Assembly: GCF_036503815.1 (NCBI RefSeq) | Contig: NZ_AP027764.1 | Location: 2,480,001-2,544,000 of the forward strand | DNA: 64,000 nucleotides | Reading direction: 5' to 3' | Source of the DNA: Escherichia coli | Lineage (GTDB): Bacteria > Pseudomonadota > Gammaproteobacteria > Enterobacterales > Enterobacteriaceae | In this document: positions 42,108 to 51,800 of the stretch, piece by piece | Layout of the letters: each line of letters starts with the position of its first letter | Position numbering within the stretch: position 1 is the first letter of the stretch | Program-made: the position numbers and the translations under genes | Notes under the pieces: generated by a model | Told to the model about the DNA's origin: nothing | Seen by the model: only the letters and a program-made list of their open reading frames with translations | Databases searched by the model: none

Positions 42108-42989
42108 TCATTGGGAAGACTGTTTTGCTGAGTCAGGCACATCGAGCAGCTGAATAAACGCTTCAAGAGGACGCGTTTTCGCACCGCGACGCCAGACCAG
42201 CCAGGTTGTTAACCAACGCCATTGCTCAGCCAACGGCCACGCTTCAACCTGGTGATGCCCCGGCATACTTTCCAGCATTGAGCGTGGGATAAGTGCAATG
42301 CCCGCACCCGCAACCACACAGGCTAACATACCGTGATACGACTCCATTTCATGGATGGTCCCCGGCGCTGCACCGTCGGCATGAAACCAGCTTTCAAAGT
42401 GGCGACGATATGAACAATTGGCACGGAATGCATAAATGTTACAGCCATTAACCTGACTGGCGCGGGTTACTGGTGCATGTCCTTGTGGCGTGACAATCAT
42501 CAACTCCTCGCGGTAGACCGGTATTCCATCAATAGCAGTATGGTTAATGGGCCCATCAATAAATGCCGCATTCAGTTTTCCCTCCAACACACCTTCCAGC
42601 ATGGTGCCGGAAGGACCGGTGGAAAGCGAAAACTGAATTTTGGGATAACGACGGTTAAACTCCGCCAGCGTGGGCGGAATGCGCACTGCAGCGGTGCTTT
42701 CCAGCGAACCAAGAGAAAATAAACCCTGTGGCTCATCGCCAGCGACAACACTCCGCGCTTCATCCACTAACGCGAGAACGTGTTGGCTATAGCGTAAAAA
42801 GTTATGCCCGGCAGGCGAGAGACGTAAACGCTGATTCTCGCGAATAAACAGATCAACCCCCAGTTCTGTTTCCAGCTGGCGTAGACGGGTAGTGAGATTC
42901 GACGGGACGCGATGCACTTTTGCTGCAGCCTGGGTAATGCTGCCAGCTTCGGCAACCGCGTTGAACATCTCCAGTTGGGTCAGATCCAT
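42108..42989 (-). CDS. yneJ: YneJ (PtrR), LysR-family regulator
   Basis: 293 aa. N-terminal HTH (LEMFNAVAEAGSITQAAAKV, then VPSNLTTRLRQLE) and a LysR ligand-binding domain. Divergent from sad-glsB; reported as the putrescine-related regulator PtrR controlling sad. The 100-bp divergent region probably holds its binding sites. Confidence 0.94.
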   Translation of the reverse strand: MDLTQLEMFNAVAEAGSITQAAAKVHRVPSNLTTRLRQLETELGVDLFIRENQRLRLSPAGHNFLRYSQHVLALVDEARSVVAGDEPQGLFSLGSLESTAAVRIPPTLAEFNRRYPKIQFSLSTGPSGTMLEGVLEGKLNAAFIDGPINHTAIDGIPVYREELMIVTPQGHAPVTRASQVNGCNIYAFRANCSYRRHFESWFHADGAAPGTIHEMESYHGMLACVVAGAGIALIPRSMLESMPGHHQVEAWPLAEQWRWLTTWLVWRRGAKTRPLEAFIQLLDVPDSAKQSSQ

Positions 42990-43089
42990 GGCATTCTCAA
43001 TTCGTGAATAAGTGGCTTAATATTATTCATTTTCAAGCAAGAGTAAATCTGCGTATCTTTTTACCATAACCCATAAAGGAGATACCCCG

Positions 43090-44478
43090 ATGACCATTAC
43101 TCCGGCAACCCATGCAATTTCGATAAATCCTGCCACTGGTGAACAACTTTCTGTGCTGCCGTGGGCTGGCGCTGACGATATAGAAAACGCACTTCAGCTG
43201 GCGGCAGCAGGCTTTCGCGACTGGCGCGAGACAAATATAGATTATCGTGCTGAAAAACTGCGTGATATCGGTAAGGCTCTGCGCGCCCGTAGCGAAGAAA
43301 TGGCGCAAATGATCACCCGTGAAATGGGCAAACCGATCAACCAGGCGCGTGCTGAAGTGGCGAAATCGGCGAATTTGTGTGACTGGTATGCAGAACATGG
43401 TCCGGCGATGCTGAAGGCGGAACCTACGCTGGTGGAAAATCAGCAGGCGGTTATTGAGTATCGACCGTTGGGGACGATTCTGGCGATTATGCCGTGGAAT
43501 TTTCCGTTATGGCAGGTGATGCGTGGCGCTGTTCCCATCATTCTTGCAGGTAACGGCTACTTACTTAAACATGCGCCGAATGTGATGGGCTGTGCACAGC
43601 TCATTGCCCAGGTGTTTAAAGATGCGGGGATCCCGCAAGGCGTATATGGATGGCTGAATGCCGACAATGACGGTGTGAGTCAGATGATTAAAGATTCGCG
43701 CATTGCTGCAGTCACGGTGACCGGAAGTGTTCGTGCGGGAGCAGCTATTGGCGCACAGGCTGGAGCGGCACTGAAAAAATGCGTACTTGAACTGGGCGGT
43801 TCGGATCCGTTTATTGTACTTAACGATGCCGATCTGGAACTTGCGGTGAAAGCGGCGGTAGCCGGACGTTATCAGAATACTGGACAGGTTTGTGCAGCGG
43901 CAAAACGCTTTATTATCGAAGAGGGAATTGCTTCGGCATTTACCGAACGTTTTGTGGCAGCTGCGGCAGCCTTGAAAATGGGCGATCCCCGTGACGAAGA
44001 GAACGCTCTCGGACCAATGGCTCGTTTTGATTTACGTGATGAGCTGCATCATCAGGTAGAAAAAACTCTGGCTCAAGGTGCACGTTTGTTACTGGGCGGG
44101 GAAAAGCTGGCTGGGGCAGGTAACTACTATCCGCCAACGGTTCTGTCGAATGTCACACCAGAAATGACTGCTTTTCGGGAAGAGATGTTTGGCCCCGTTG
44201 CGGCAATCACTATTGCAAAGGATGCAGAACATGCGTTGGAACTGGCTAATGATAGCGAGTTCGGCCTTTCAGCGACCATTTTCAGCACCGACGAAACACG
44301 GGCCAGACAGATGGCGGCACGTCTGGAATGCGGTGGCGTGTTTATCAATGGTTATTGTGCCAGTGATGCGCGAGTTGCCTTTGGTGGCGTGAAGAAGAGT
44401 GGCTTTGGTCGTGAACTTTCCCATTTCGGTTTACATGAGTTCTGTAATATCCAGACGGTGTGGAAAGACCGGATCTGA
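43090..44478 (+). CDS. sad: Sad (YneI), succinate semialdehyde dehydrogenase
   Basis: 462-aa aldehyde dehydrogenase. PWNFPLWQVMR, catalytic Glu in LELGGSDPF and nucleophilic Cys in NTGQVCAAAKRF. Oxidises succinate semialdehyde with NAD(P)+ in GABA and putrescine breakdown. AAAGGAG lies before the ATG. Followed by glsB in the same direction, linking glutamine and GABA catabolism. Confidence 0.96.
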   Translation: MTITPATHAISINPATGEQLSVLPWAGADDIENALQLAAAGFRDWRETNIDYRAEKLRDIGKALRARSEEMAQMITREMGKPINQARAEVAKSANLCDWYAEHGPAMLKAEPTLVENQQAVIEYRPLGTILAIMPWNFPLWQVMRGAVPIILAGNGYLLKHAPNVMGCAQLIAQVFKDAGIPQGVYGWLNADNDGVSQMIKDSRIAAVTVTGSVRAGAAIGAQAGAALKKCVLELGGSDPFIVLNDADLELAVKAAVAGRYQNTGQVCAAAKRFIIEEGIASAFTERFVAAAAALKMGDPRDEENALGPMARFDLRDELHHQVEKTLAQGARLLLGGEKLAGAGNYYPPTVLSNVTPEMTAFREEMFGPVAAITIAKDAEHALELANDSEFGLSATIFSTDETRARQMAARLECGGVFINGYCASDARVAFGGVKKSGFGRELSHFGLHEFCNIQTVWKDRI

Positions 44479-44541
44479 CGCTACATATTCAGCTCTGATA
44501 TACTCGCAGGTCTTTTCAGACCTGCGATCCAGGAGTAGAAA

Positions 44542-45468
44542 GTGGCAGTCGCCATGGATAATGCAATTTTAGAAAACATCTTGCGGCAAGTGCGGCCGCT
44601 CATTGGTCAGGGTAAAGTCGCGGATTATATTCCGGCGTTGGCTACGGTAGACGGTTCCCGGCTGGGCATTGCTATCTGTACCGTTGACGGACAGCTTTTT
44701 CAGGCCGGAGACGCACAAGAACGTTTTTCCATTCAGTCTATTTCCAAAGTGCTGAGTCTCGTTGTCGCCATGCGTCATTACTCCGAAGAGGAAATCTGGC
44801 AACGCGTCGGCAAAGATCCGTCTGGATCACCGTTCAATTCTTTAGTGCAACTGGAAATGGAGCAGGGTATTCCGCGTAATCCGTTTATTAATGCCGGTGC
44901 GCTGGTGGTCTGCGATATGTTGCAAGGGCGATTAAGCGCTCCTCGGCAACGTATGCTGGAAGTCGTGCGCGGCTTAAGCGGTGTGTCTGATATTTCCTAC
45001 GATACGGTGGTAGCGCGTTCCGAATTTGAACACTCCGCGCGAAATGCGGCTATCGCCTGGCTGATGAAGTCGTTTGGCAATTTCCATCATGACGTGACAA
45101 CCGTTCTGCAAAACTACTTTCATTACTGCGCTCTGAAAATGAGCTGTATAGAGCTGGCCCGGACGTTTGTCTTTCTGGCTAATCAGGGGAAAGCTATTCA
45201 TATTGATGAACCTGTGGTGACGCCAATGCAGGCGCGGCAAATTAACGCACTGATGGCGACCAGTGGTATGTACCAGAATGCGGGGGAGTTTGCCTGGCGG
45301 GTGGGACTACCGGCAAAATCTGGCGTTGGTGGCGGTATTGTGGCGATTGTTCCGCATGAAATGGCCATCGCAGTCTGGAGCCCGGAACTGGATGATGCCG
45401 GTAACTCGCTTGCGGGCATTGCTGTCCTTGAACAATTGACGAAACAATTAGGGCGTTCGGTTTATTAA
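44542..45468 (+). CDS. glsB: GlsB (YneH), glutaminase 2
   Basis: 308 aa, serine-hydrolase/beta-lactamase-like glutaminase. Catalytic SxxK motif in FSIQSISKVLSL, plus NPFINAGALVV and SGVGGGIVAIVP. Converts glutamine to glutamate and ammonia. The stop overlaps the yneG start by one base. Confidence 0.96.
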   Translation: MAVAMDNAILENILRQVRPLIGQGKVADYIPALATVDGSRLGIAICTVDGQLFQAGDAQERFSIQSISKVLSLVVAMRHYSEEEIWQRVGKDPSGSPFNSLVQLEMEQGIPRNPFINAGALVVCDMLQGRLSAPRQRMLEVVRGLSGVSDISYDTVVARSEFEHSARNAAIAWLMKSFGNFHHDVTTVLQNYFHYCALKMSCIELARTFVFLANQGKAIHIDEPVVTPMQARQINALMATSGMYQNAGEFAWRVGLPAKSGVGGGIVAIVPHEMAIAVWSPELDDAGNSLAGIAVLEQLTKQLGRSVY

Positions 45469-45827
45469 TGCAGTCTCTCGATCCACTCTTCGCGCGTTTA
45501 TCCCGTTCAAAATTTCGCTCTCGCTTTCGTTTGGGTGTGAAAGAGCGTCAGTATTGTCTGGAGAAAGGCGCGCCAGTCATCGAACAACATGCGGCGGATT
45601 TTGTCTCTAAACGTCTTGCTCCGGCATTACCGGCTAACGACGGTAAGCAAACCCCCATGCGCGGGCATCCGGTGTTTATCGCTCAGCACGCCACTGCAAC
45701 CTGTTGTCGCGGTTGTCTGGCTAAGTGGCATAACATTCCGCAGGGTGTTTCGTTAAGCGAGGAACAACAACGTTATATCGTGTCGGTAATCTATCACTGG
45801 TTGGTTATACAGATGAATCAGCCATGA
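45468..45827 (+). CDS. yneG: YneG, DUF4186 protein
   Basis: 119 aa. Contains CCRGCLAKWH near the C-terminus, a probable metal-binding Cys/His cluster; also RGHPVFIAQHATATCC. Function unknown. Overlaps glsB (TAATG), so co-translated with it. Confidence 0.92.
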   Translation: MQSLDPLFARLSRSKFRSRFRLGVKERQYCLEKGAPVIEQHAADFVSKRLAPALPANDGKQTPMRGHPVFIAQHATATCCRGCLAKWHNIPQGVSLSEEQQRYIVSVIYHWLVIQMNQP

Positions 45828-45965
45828 TAATTGCGGAAAACGATAAAATAGCATTCCCAGGATATCTTTATTTGCCGCCGCTGTCAGCGAACATGCTATC
45901 CTTTATGAGAATTTACTTATTACGTTGAGATAATTGCCACCCGCAATTGTATGGACAGATAATTA

Positions 45966-47384
45966 ATGCATGTACAGCCCATTTCAACTTTCCGTTTGTT
46001 CCAGGAAGGTCATCTGCTACGTAATAGCATCGCTATTTTTGTGCTAACCACGCTGTTCTATTTTATTGGTGCAGAGTTACGGCTGGTTCACGAACTTTCT
46101 CTTTTCTGGCCGCTGAATGGCGTAATGGCGGGGGTGTTTGCCCGCTATGTCTGGCTTAATCGACTGCATTACTATGCGATCAGTTATGTGGCAATGCTGG
46201 TTTATGATGCCATAACCACCGAATGGGGGCTGGTTTCACTGGCTATCAATTTCTCCAATATGATGTTTATTGTTACCGTCGCCTTACTGGTCGCGCGGGA
46301 TAAGCGTCTGGGGAAAAATAAGTACGAGCCAGTAAGTGCCTTACGGCTATTTAATTACTGTCTGATTGCCGCATTATTATGCGCTATTGTCGGGGCGATT
46401 GGTTCGGTCAGTATTGATAGTCTGGATTTCTGGCCTTTGCTTGCCGACTGGTTCAGTGAGCAATTCTCAACGGGCGTGTTGATCGTGCCTTGTATGCTGA
46501 CGTTGGCAATTCCTGGAGTGCTGCCGCGCTTTAAAGCAGAACAGATGATGCCCGCTATCGCGCTTATTGTGTCGGTTGTTGCCTCGATAGTCATTGGCGG
46601 AGCGGGGAGTCTGGCGTTCCCGCTGCCTGCATTAATCTGGTGTGCGGTGCGTTATACGCCGCAGGTAACATGTCTGTTGACCTTTGTCACCGGTGCGGTG
46701 GAGATTGTACTGGTGGCAAATTCGGTGATTGATATCTCGGTCGGTTCGCCGTTCTCTATTCCAGAAATGTTCTCCGCACGTCTCGGTATTGCCACGATGG
46801 CGATATGCCCAATTATGGTTTCTTTTAGCGTGGCAGCGATCAATTCGCTAATGAAGCAAGTTGCGCTGCGAGCCGACTTTGATTTTCTGACTCAGGTTTA
46901 CTCACGGTCCGGTCTTTATGAGGCGCTGAAAAGTCCATCGCTTAAACAGACACAACATCTGACTGTCATGCTGCTTGATATCGACTATTTCAAAAGCATT
47001 AACGATAACTATGGACATGAATGTGGCGATAAAGTGTTAAGCGTGTTTGCCCAGCATATTCAAAAGATTGTCGGTGATAAGGGGCTGGTGGCGCGAATGG
47101 GCGGCGAAGAATTTGCTGTTGCAGTGCCATCGGTGAATCCTGTCGATGGTCTGCTAATGGCGGAAAAAATCCGTAAAGGCGTTGAACTGCAACCGTTCAC
47201 CTGGCAACAAAAAACGCTTTATCTCACGGTAAGTATTGGCGTCGGTAGTGGTTGCGCATCGTACCGAACGCTGACCGATGACTTTAATAAATTGATGGTC
47301 GAAGCCGATACATGTCTGTATCGCTCGAAGAAAGATGGGCGCAACCGTACCAGCACTATGCGTTACGGTGAGGAAGTTGTCTGA
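45966..47384 (+). CDS. dgcF: DgcF (YneF), MASE1-GGDEF diguanylate cyclase
   Basis: 472 aa. N-terminal MASE1 region with about eight membrane segments (residues ~20-295) and a cytoplasmic GGDEF domain: DFLTQVYSRSG, LLDIDYFKSINDNYGHECGD and ARMGGEEFAVAVP. Active-site GGEEF intact. Membrane-linked c-di-GMP synthesis; signal unknown. The second diguanylate cyclase in the window. Confidence 0.94.
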   Translation: MHVQPISTFRLFQEGHLLRNSIAIFVLTTLFYFIGAELRLVHELSLFWPLNGVMAGVFARYVWLNRLHYYAISYVAMLVYDAITTEWGLVSLAINFSNMMFIVTVALLVARDKRLGKNKYEPVSALRLFNYCLIAALLCAIVGAIGSVSIDSLDFWPLLADWFSEQFSTGVLIVPCMLTLAIPGVLPRFKAEQMMPAIALIVSVVASIVIGGAGSLAFPLPALIWCAVRYTPQVTCLLTFVTGAVEIVLVANSVIDISVGSPFSIPEMFSARLGIATMAICPIMVSFSVAAINSLMKQVALRADFDFLTQVYSRSGLYEALKSPSLKQTQHLTVMLLDIDYFKSINDNYGHECGDKVLSVFAQHIQKIVGDKGLVARMGGEEFAVAVPSVNPVDGLLMAEKIRKGVELQPFTWQQKTLYLTVSIGVGSGCASYRTLTDDFNKLMVEADTCLYRSKKDGRNRTSTMRYGEEVV

Positions 47385-47557
47385 CATCTTTATTCATGCA
47401 GAGTGATTTTAACGGAATGTGTTCTACCACTTTATTGAGCGAATAAAAGGCGTAGTTCCTCGATTAAACCATGATCCGCGCCACACTTTTCTCATAAAAC
47501 TGCTCATTAATCATCAGGAGTTGATCAAAACAGGGGTTCGGCGTATTAAAGTTTGCT

Positions 47558-47574
47558 AACCTGTCGTACCAATT
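47558..47574 (-). promoter_or_regulatory. ExuR/UxuR-type operator upstream of uxaB
   Basis: On the minus strand AATTGGTACGACAGGTT, close to the ExuR consensus (AATTGGT-palindrome), 38 bp before uxaB. Explains hexuronate induction. Confidence 0.7.
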
Positions 47575-47611
47575 CAAACAGGTTGTATGACTAATCAGAA
47601 GGGAACCCATT

Positions 47612-49063
47612 GTGAAAACACTAAATCGTCGCGATTTTCCCGGTGCACAGTATCCAGAACGTATCATTCAGTTTGGTGAAGGTAACTTCCTGCGCGCCTT
47701 TGTTGACTGGCAAATCGATCTCCTGAATGAGCACACCGATCTGAATTCTGGCGTGGTCGTTGTTCGTCCGATTGAAACTTCATTCCCGCCGTCATTGAGC
47801 ACGCAGGATGGTCTGTACACCACCATTATCCGTGGTTTGAATGAGAAGGGGGAGGCGGTCAGCGACGCGCGTCTGATTCGCTCGGTTAATCGTGAAATCA
47901 GCGTCTACAGTGAATACGATGAATTCCTGAAACTGGCGCACAACCCGGAAATGCGCTTTGTTTTCTCTAACACCACCGAAGCGGGTATCAGCTACCATGC
48001 GGGCGATAAATTCGATGACGCGCCAGCGGTAAGTTATCCGGCAAAACTGACCCGTCTGCTGTTCGAACGCTTTAGCCATTTCAACGGAGCGCAGGATAAA
48101 GGTTGGATCATCATCCCATGTGAACTGATCGAATATAACGGCGATGCACTGCGTGAACTGGTGCTGCGCTACGCGCAAGAGTGGGCACTACCAGAAGCAT
48201 TTATTCAATGGCTGGATCAGGCTAACAGCTTCTGTTCTACGCTGGTGGACCGTATCGTTACCGGTTATCCGCGTGATGAAGTGGCTAAACTGGAAGAAGA
48301 ACTGGGTTATCACGATGGTTTCCTCGACACCGCTGAACACTTTTACCTGTTTGTGATTCAGGGGCCGAAATCCTTAGCGACTGAGCTGCGTCTGGACAAA
48401 TATCCGCTCAACGTGCTGATTGTTGACGATATTAAACCGTATAAAGAGCGCAAAGTGGCAATCCTCAACGGTGCACACACGGCGCTGGTGCCGGTGGCGT
48501 TCCAGGCAGGGCTGGATACTGTAGGTGAAGCGATGAACGATGCTGAAATTTGTGCATTCGTTGAAAAAGCCATCTACGAAGAGATTATTCCGGTACTGGA
48601 TTTGCCTCGTGATGAACTGGAATCTTTCGCCAGTGCAGTCACCGGACGTTTCCGTAATCCGTACATCAAGCATCAGCTGCTGTCTATCGCGCTTAACGGT
48701 ATGACCAAGTTCCGCACCCGTATCCTGCCGCAGCTGCTGGCAGGGCAGAAGGCAAACGGCACACTTCCGGCGCGCCTTACTTTCGCATTAGCGGCATTGA
48801 TTGCGTTTTATCGCGGTGAGCGTAACGGAGAAACATATCCGGTACAGGACGATGCCCACTGGCTGGAACGTTATCAGCAACTCTGGAGCCAGCATCGTGA
48901 CCGTGTTATCGGCACCCAGGAACTGGTTGCTATTGTGTTGGCTGAAAAAGACCACTGGGAGCAGGACCTGACGCAAGTGCCTGGTCTGGTCGAGCAGGTT
49001 GCTAATGACCTGGATGCGATTCTCGAAAAAGGAATGCGCGAAGCTGTACGTCCGTTGTGCTAA
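47612..49063 (+). CDS. uxaB: UxaB, altronate oxidoreductase (tagaturonate reductase)
   Basis: 483 aa of the mannitol dehydrogenase family: IQFGEGNFLRAFVDWQ at the NAD site and the catalytic KVAILNGAHTALVPVAF block. Reduces tagaturonate to altronate in galacturonate catabolism. GGGAA precedes the GTG start. A terminator (AACCCGGT-TTCG-ACCGGGTT, 49071-49090) follows. Confidence 0.96.
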   Translation: MKTLNRRDFPGAQYPERIIQFGEGNFLRAFVDWQIDLLNEHTDLNSGVVVVRPIETSFPPSLSTQDGLYTTIIRGLNEKGEAVSDARLIRSVNREISVYSEYDEFLKLAHNPEMRFVFSNTTEAGISYHAGDKFDDAPAVSYPAKLTRLLFERFSHFNGAQDKGWIIIPCELIEYNGDALRELVLRYAQEWALPEAFIQWLDQANSFCSTLVDRIVTGYPRDEVAKLEEELGYHDGFLDTAEHFYLFVIQGPKSLATELRLDKYPLNVLIVDDIKPYKERKVAILNGAHTALVPVAFQAGLDTVGEAMNDAEICAFVEKAIYEEIIPVLDLPRDELESFASAVTGRFRNPYIKHQLLSIALNGMTKFRTRILPQLLAGQKANGTLPARLTFALAALIAFYRGERNGETYPVQDDAHWLERYQQLWSQHRDRVIGTQELVAIVLAEKDHWEQDLTQVPGLVEQVANDLDAILEKGMREAVRPLC

Positions 49064-49070
49064 TACTCTG

Positions 49071-49096
49071 AACCCGGTTTCGACCGGGTTTCTTAT
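49071..49096 (+). terminator. uxaB terminator
   Basis: AACCCGGT and ACCGGGTT around a TTCG tetraloop, followed by TCTTATTT. Confidence 0.8.
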
Positions 49097-49259
49097 TTCA
49101 CTATATTAGTTACAACATCCTATGTGCCTTTATCATTAACAGGTGCCACATGCAGCACCTGTTAATGTTGTAAGCTTGTAGGTAATTTGTAAGTAGTGTC
49201 TTGAGAATGTGATCGTAATCACGTTTAATAGGGCGACTTTTCCACGCCTGAAGATAACC

Positions 49260-50174
49260 ATGATCGTTCGTCCACAACAACACTGGCTGCGCCGTATTTT
49301 TGTCTGGCACGGTTCAGTATTATCCAAGATATCCTCGCGCTTACTACTCAATTTTCTCTTTTCTATCGCTGTTATTTTCATGCTGCCCTGGTACACGCAT
49401 CTGGGTATTAAATTTACCCTCGCACCATTCAGCATTCTCGGTGTCGCCATCGCCATTTTTCTTGGTTTTCGTAATAATGCCGGGTACGCCCGTTACGTTG
49501 AAGCGCGAAAACTTTGGGGGCAGTTGATGATTGCCTCTCGGTCGTTACTGCGCGAGGTAAAAACGACATTGCCGGATTCGGCAAGTGTAAGGGAGTTTGC
49601 ACGGCTGCAAATCGCCTTCGCCCACTGTTTACGCATGACATTACGCAAACAACCACAGGCGGAAGTGCTGGCACATTATCTCAAGACTGAAGATCTTCAG
49701 CGTGTACTGGCTTCAAACACTCCAGCTAACCGTATTTTGTTGATAATGGGGGAGTGGTTGGCGGTTCAGCGACGCAATGGACAGCTTTCAGATATCCTGT
49801 TTATTAGCCTCAACGATCGGCTTAACGATATTTCAGCGGTTCTGGCAGGCTGCGAGCGCATTGCCTACACGCCAATTCCCTTTGCCTACACCCTGATTTT
49901 GCATCGTACCGTTTATCTGTTTTGTATCATGCTGCCGTTCGCGCTGGTTGTGGATCTGCATTACATGACGCCTTTTATCTCTGTGCTGATTTCCTACACT
50001 TTTATTTCGCTGGATTGTCTGGCGGAAGAGCTGGAAGATCCGTTCGGTACTGAAAACAATGATTTACCGCTGGATGCCATCTGCAACGCTATTGAAATTG
50101 ACCTGTTACAGATGAACGATGAAGCAGAAATTCCAGCGAAAATTCTTCCCGATCGTCATTACCAGCTGACGTAA
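49260..50174 (+). CDS. yneE: YneE, bestrophin-like membrane protein
   Basis: 304 aa. Bestrophin/UPF0187 family: four membrane segments, GFRNNAGYARYVEARKLWGQ, and C-terminal EELEDPFGTENNDLPLD. Bacterial homologues form pentameric ion channels. ATG 49260 fits family length; the frame is open to 49209 upstream. Convergent with tam. Confidence 0.94.
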   Translation: MIVRPQQHWLRRIFVWHGSVLSKISSRLLLNFLFSIAVIFMLPWYTHLGIKFTLAPFSILGVAIAIFLGFRNNAGYARYVEARKLWGQLMIASRSLLREVKTTLPDSASVREFARLQIAFAHCLRMTLRKQPQAEVLAHYLKTEDLQRVLASNTPANRILLIMGEWLAVQRRNGQLSDILFISLNDRLNDISAVLAGCERIAYTPIPFAYTLILHRTVYLFCIMLPFALVVDLHYMTPFISVLISYTFISLDCLAEELEDPFGTENNDLPLDAICNAIEIDLLQMNDEAEIPAKILPDRHYQLT

Positions 50175-50177
50175 TAA

Positions 50178-50936
50178 TTACTCCGTACGCCGGGCAACAA
50201 TAAACAGACGCGGAAATGCCAGCAGTATCTGTCCGTTCTCTTGCAGTGGATACTGCTCTTCCAGCATCTGATGGTAGCGCGTAAGAAAATGCTGCTGTTC
50301 GCTCTCGGTCAGATCCTGTAACCACGGACGCAATCCAGTGGCGGTCACCCAGTCAATAATCGCCTGGTGCGACGGCATCTGGTGATAGTAAGTGGTTCGC
50401 CAGATATCGACCTCACATCCGGCTTCGCTCAAAATATCGTAGTAAGCATGAACGCCAGCCAGCGGCTCACGCCCGCGATCCGGATAATTTTGTTCCCAGG
50501 CGACTTCGCGCATGAGCACATGGGTTGGCTCTAGCCAGTTATCTGGCATCTGTACTGCCAACACACCATGCGAATTAAGTAAAGAAACCAGATGAGGGAA
50601 CAATTCGTAGTGGTCGGGCAGCCATTGCAGTGAGGCATTAGCAAAAATCAGATCGAGTGCCTGTTCCGGTTGCCAGTTGCGGATGTCTGCTTCCACGAAC
50701 TGGCAGTCTGGCAAAGCACTGCGCGCTTCAGCAATCATCGCCGGAGACGAGTCGATGCCTGTTATCCAGGCCGCAGGCCAACGTTGATGCAGCAGGGCGG
50801 TGCTGTTACCTGGGCCACAGCCAAGATCGGCAACGTATTCGATATTCTCCAGCGGCACTCTGGCAAGCAGCTCCACCGCCGGACGCGATCGTTCAGCGGC
50901 AAAGTGCAGATATAAAGAGGGGTTCCAGTCAGACAT
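50178..50936 (-). CDS. tam: Tam, trans-aconitate 2-methyltransferase
   Basis: 252 aa SAM-dependent methyltransferase: motif I VADLGCGPGNSTALL (residues ~34-48), ITGIDSSPAMIAEAR and FANASLQWLPDH. Methylates trans-aconitate, an inhibitor of aconitase. Cytoplasmic. RpoS-dependent in K-12. Confidence 0.96.
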   Translation of the reverse strand: MSDWNPSLYLHFAAERSRPAVELLARVPLENIEYVADLGCGPGNSTALLHQRWPAAWITGIDSSPAMIAEARSALPDCQFVEADIRNWQPEQALDLIFANASLQWLPDHYELFPHLVSLLNSHGVLAVQMPDNWLEPTHVLMREVAWEQNYPDRGREPLAGVHAYYDILSEAGCEVDIWRTTYYHQMPSHQAIIDWVTATGLRPWLQDLTESEQQHFLTRYHQMLEEQYPLQENGQILLAFPRLFIVARRTE

Positions 50937-50991
50937 ATTTTTACTCCCGTCAGCGCGTTACCCCTAGTGTAGATAAAACTGTTGACATCCT

Positions 50992-51691
50992 CCACGCCCT
51001 GAAGGACGTGGATCCCTGCTACGTTCAGGCTGTCGCCTGAATCATTTCGGTGGGTTCCTGCTTCAACGGGCGGCCTGACTGCACCATCCCTCCACAGGCA
51101 AGAACGGCGTGCCCCGCCGCTAAAACGACATGCGCCTGCGAAGCGCCTCATTTCACGCTCCTGTTGACCACCGGGTCTTAACTGGAATTTAAATGCCTGT
51201 AGTCGTTTCACAGGTCAAATTATATTTTGGTCTGTGAAAAAAGAAACCGATATCCGGCGTGGAAGGCATTGTGTTTTCCTGATGCATGTTCACCTGGTCT
51301 TTGTCACCAAATACCGACGCCAGATTTTTGACCATGACGCGACAGAAAAACTACGCACTTACTTTTCAAATGTATGTGCTGATTTTGAAGCTGAACTGGT
51401 TGAAATGGATGGCGAACCAGATCACGTCCATTTGTTAATTAACTATCCTCCCAAACTGGCGATATCCAGTCTGGTAAACAGCCTCAAAGGCGTATCGGGT
51501 AGGTTACTGCGACGAGATCGACCAGATATTGCAGTCAGGTATTACTACAAAGGCGTTTTGTGGAGTCCAGGCTATTTTGCCAGTAGCTGCGGAGGTGCGC
51601 CAATATCCGTCATCCGCCAATACATTGAACAACAGCAAACACCTGGTCAGGTGGAAAACCGCGCCTTATATCCCCGCCCTGAAGGACGGGG
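50992..51691. mobile_element. IS200/IS605-family element with deleted tnpB
   Basis: Bounded by two hairpins sharing the core GCCCTGAAGGAC: CCACG...CGTGG at 50992-51011 and CCCCG...CGGGG at 51672-51691, the subterminal structures recognised by Y1 transposases. Holds tnpA (plus strand) and a collapsed tnpB (minus strand), divergent. Exact outer ends are not determinable because this family makes no target duplication. Sits between tam and lsrG, which are adjacent in K-12 as I recall. Confidence 0.85.
51025..51211 (-). pseudogene. tnpB: tnpB remnant with internal deletion
   Basis: The minus strand starts MKRLQAFKFQLRPGGQQERE...FAGACRF, the N-terminus of an IS605-type TnpB. After ~30 codons, near 51121, it jumps to sequence encoding the C-terminal tail AAGHAVLACGGMVQSGRPLK...EMIQATA ending at 51025. 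About 340 codons, including the RuvC nuclease and zinc finger, are missing, and the two parts are in different frames. Confidence 0.85.
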
Positions 51692-51800
51692 TTTTACGGC
51701 GCACCGGATAAATTCGACTCACGGCATCAACCCATTGAACAGACGTTTTTTACGCGGCCCGGTCATTAAAGATTCCAGTTTTGCGACACAGGTTTTGTAG
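51234..51800 (+). CDS. tnpA: TnpA, IS200/IS605-family Y1 transposase
   Basis: HUH single-strand transposase. HUH motif in GEPDHVHLLINYPP, catalytic Tyr in VIRQYIEQQQ (residue ~130), and YYKGVLWSPGYFASSCGG. The expected protein ends near residue 140. Here the frame runs on through the right-end hairpin and 82 bp into the antisense of lsrG, to 188 aa, so a C-terminal extension or lost stop is likely. The first codon of the frame, near 51234, is GTG. Confidence 0.85.
   Translation: MKKETDIRRGRHCVFLMHVHLVFVTKYRRQIFDHDATEKLRTYFSNVCADFEAELVEMDGEPDHVHLLINYPPKLAISSLVNSLKGVSGRLLRRDRPDIAVRYYYKGVLWSPGYFASSCGGAPISVIRQYIEQQQTPGQVENRALYPRPEGRGFTAHRINSTHGINPLNRRFLRGPVIKDSSFATQVL

Noticed and set aside
50657..51040. 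127-aa plus-strand frame across the tam 5' end and the IS left end
   Set aside because: Antisense to tam, no ribosome site, composition of a shadow frame.
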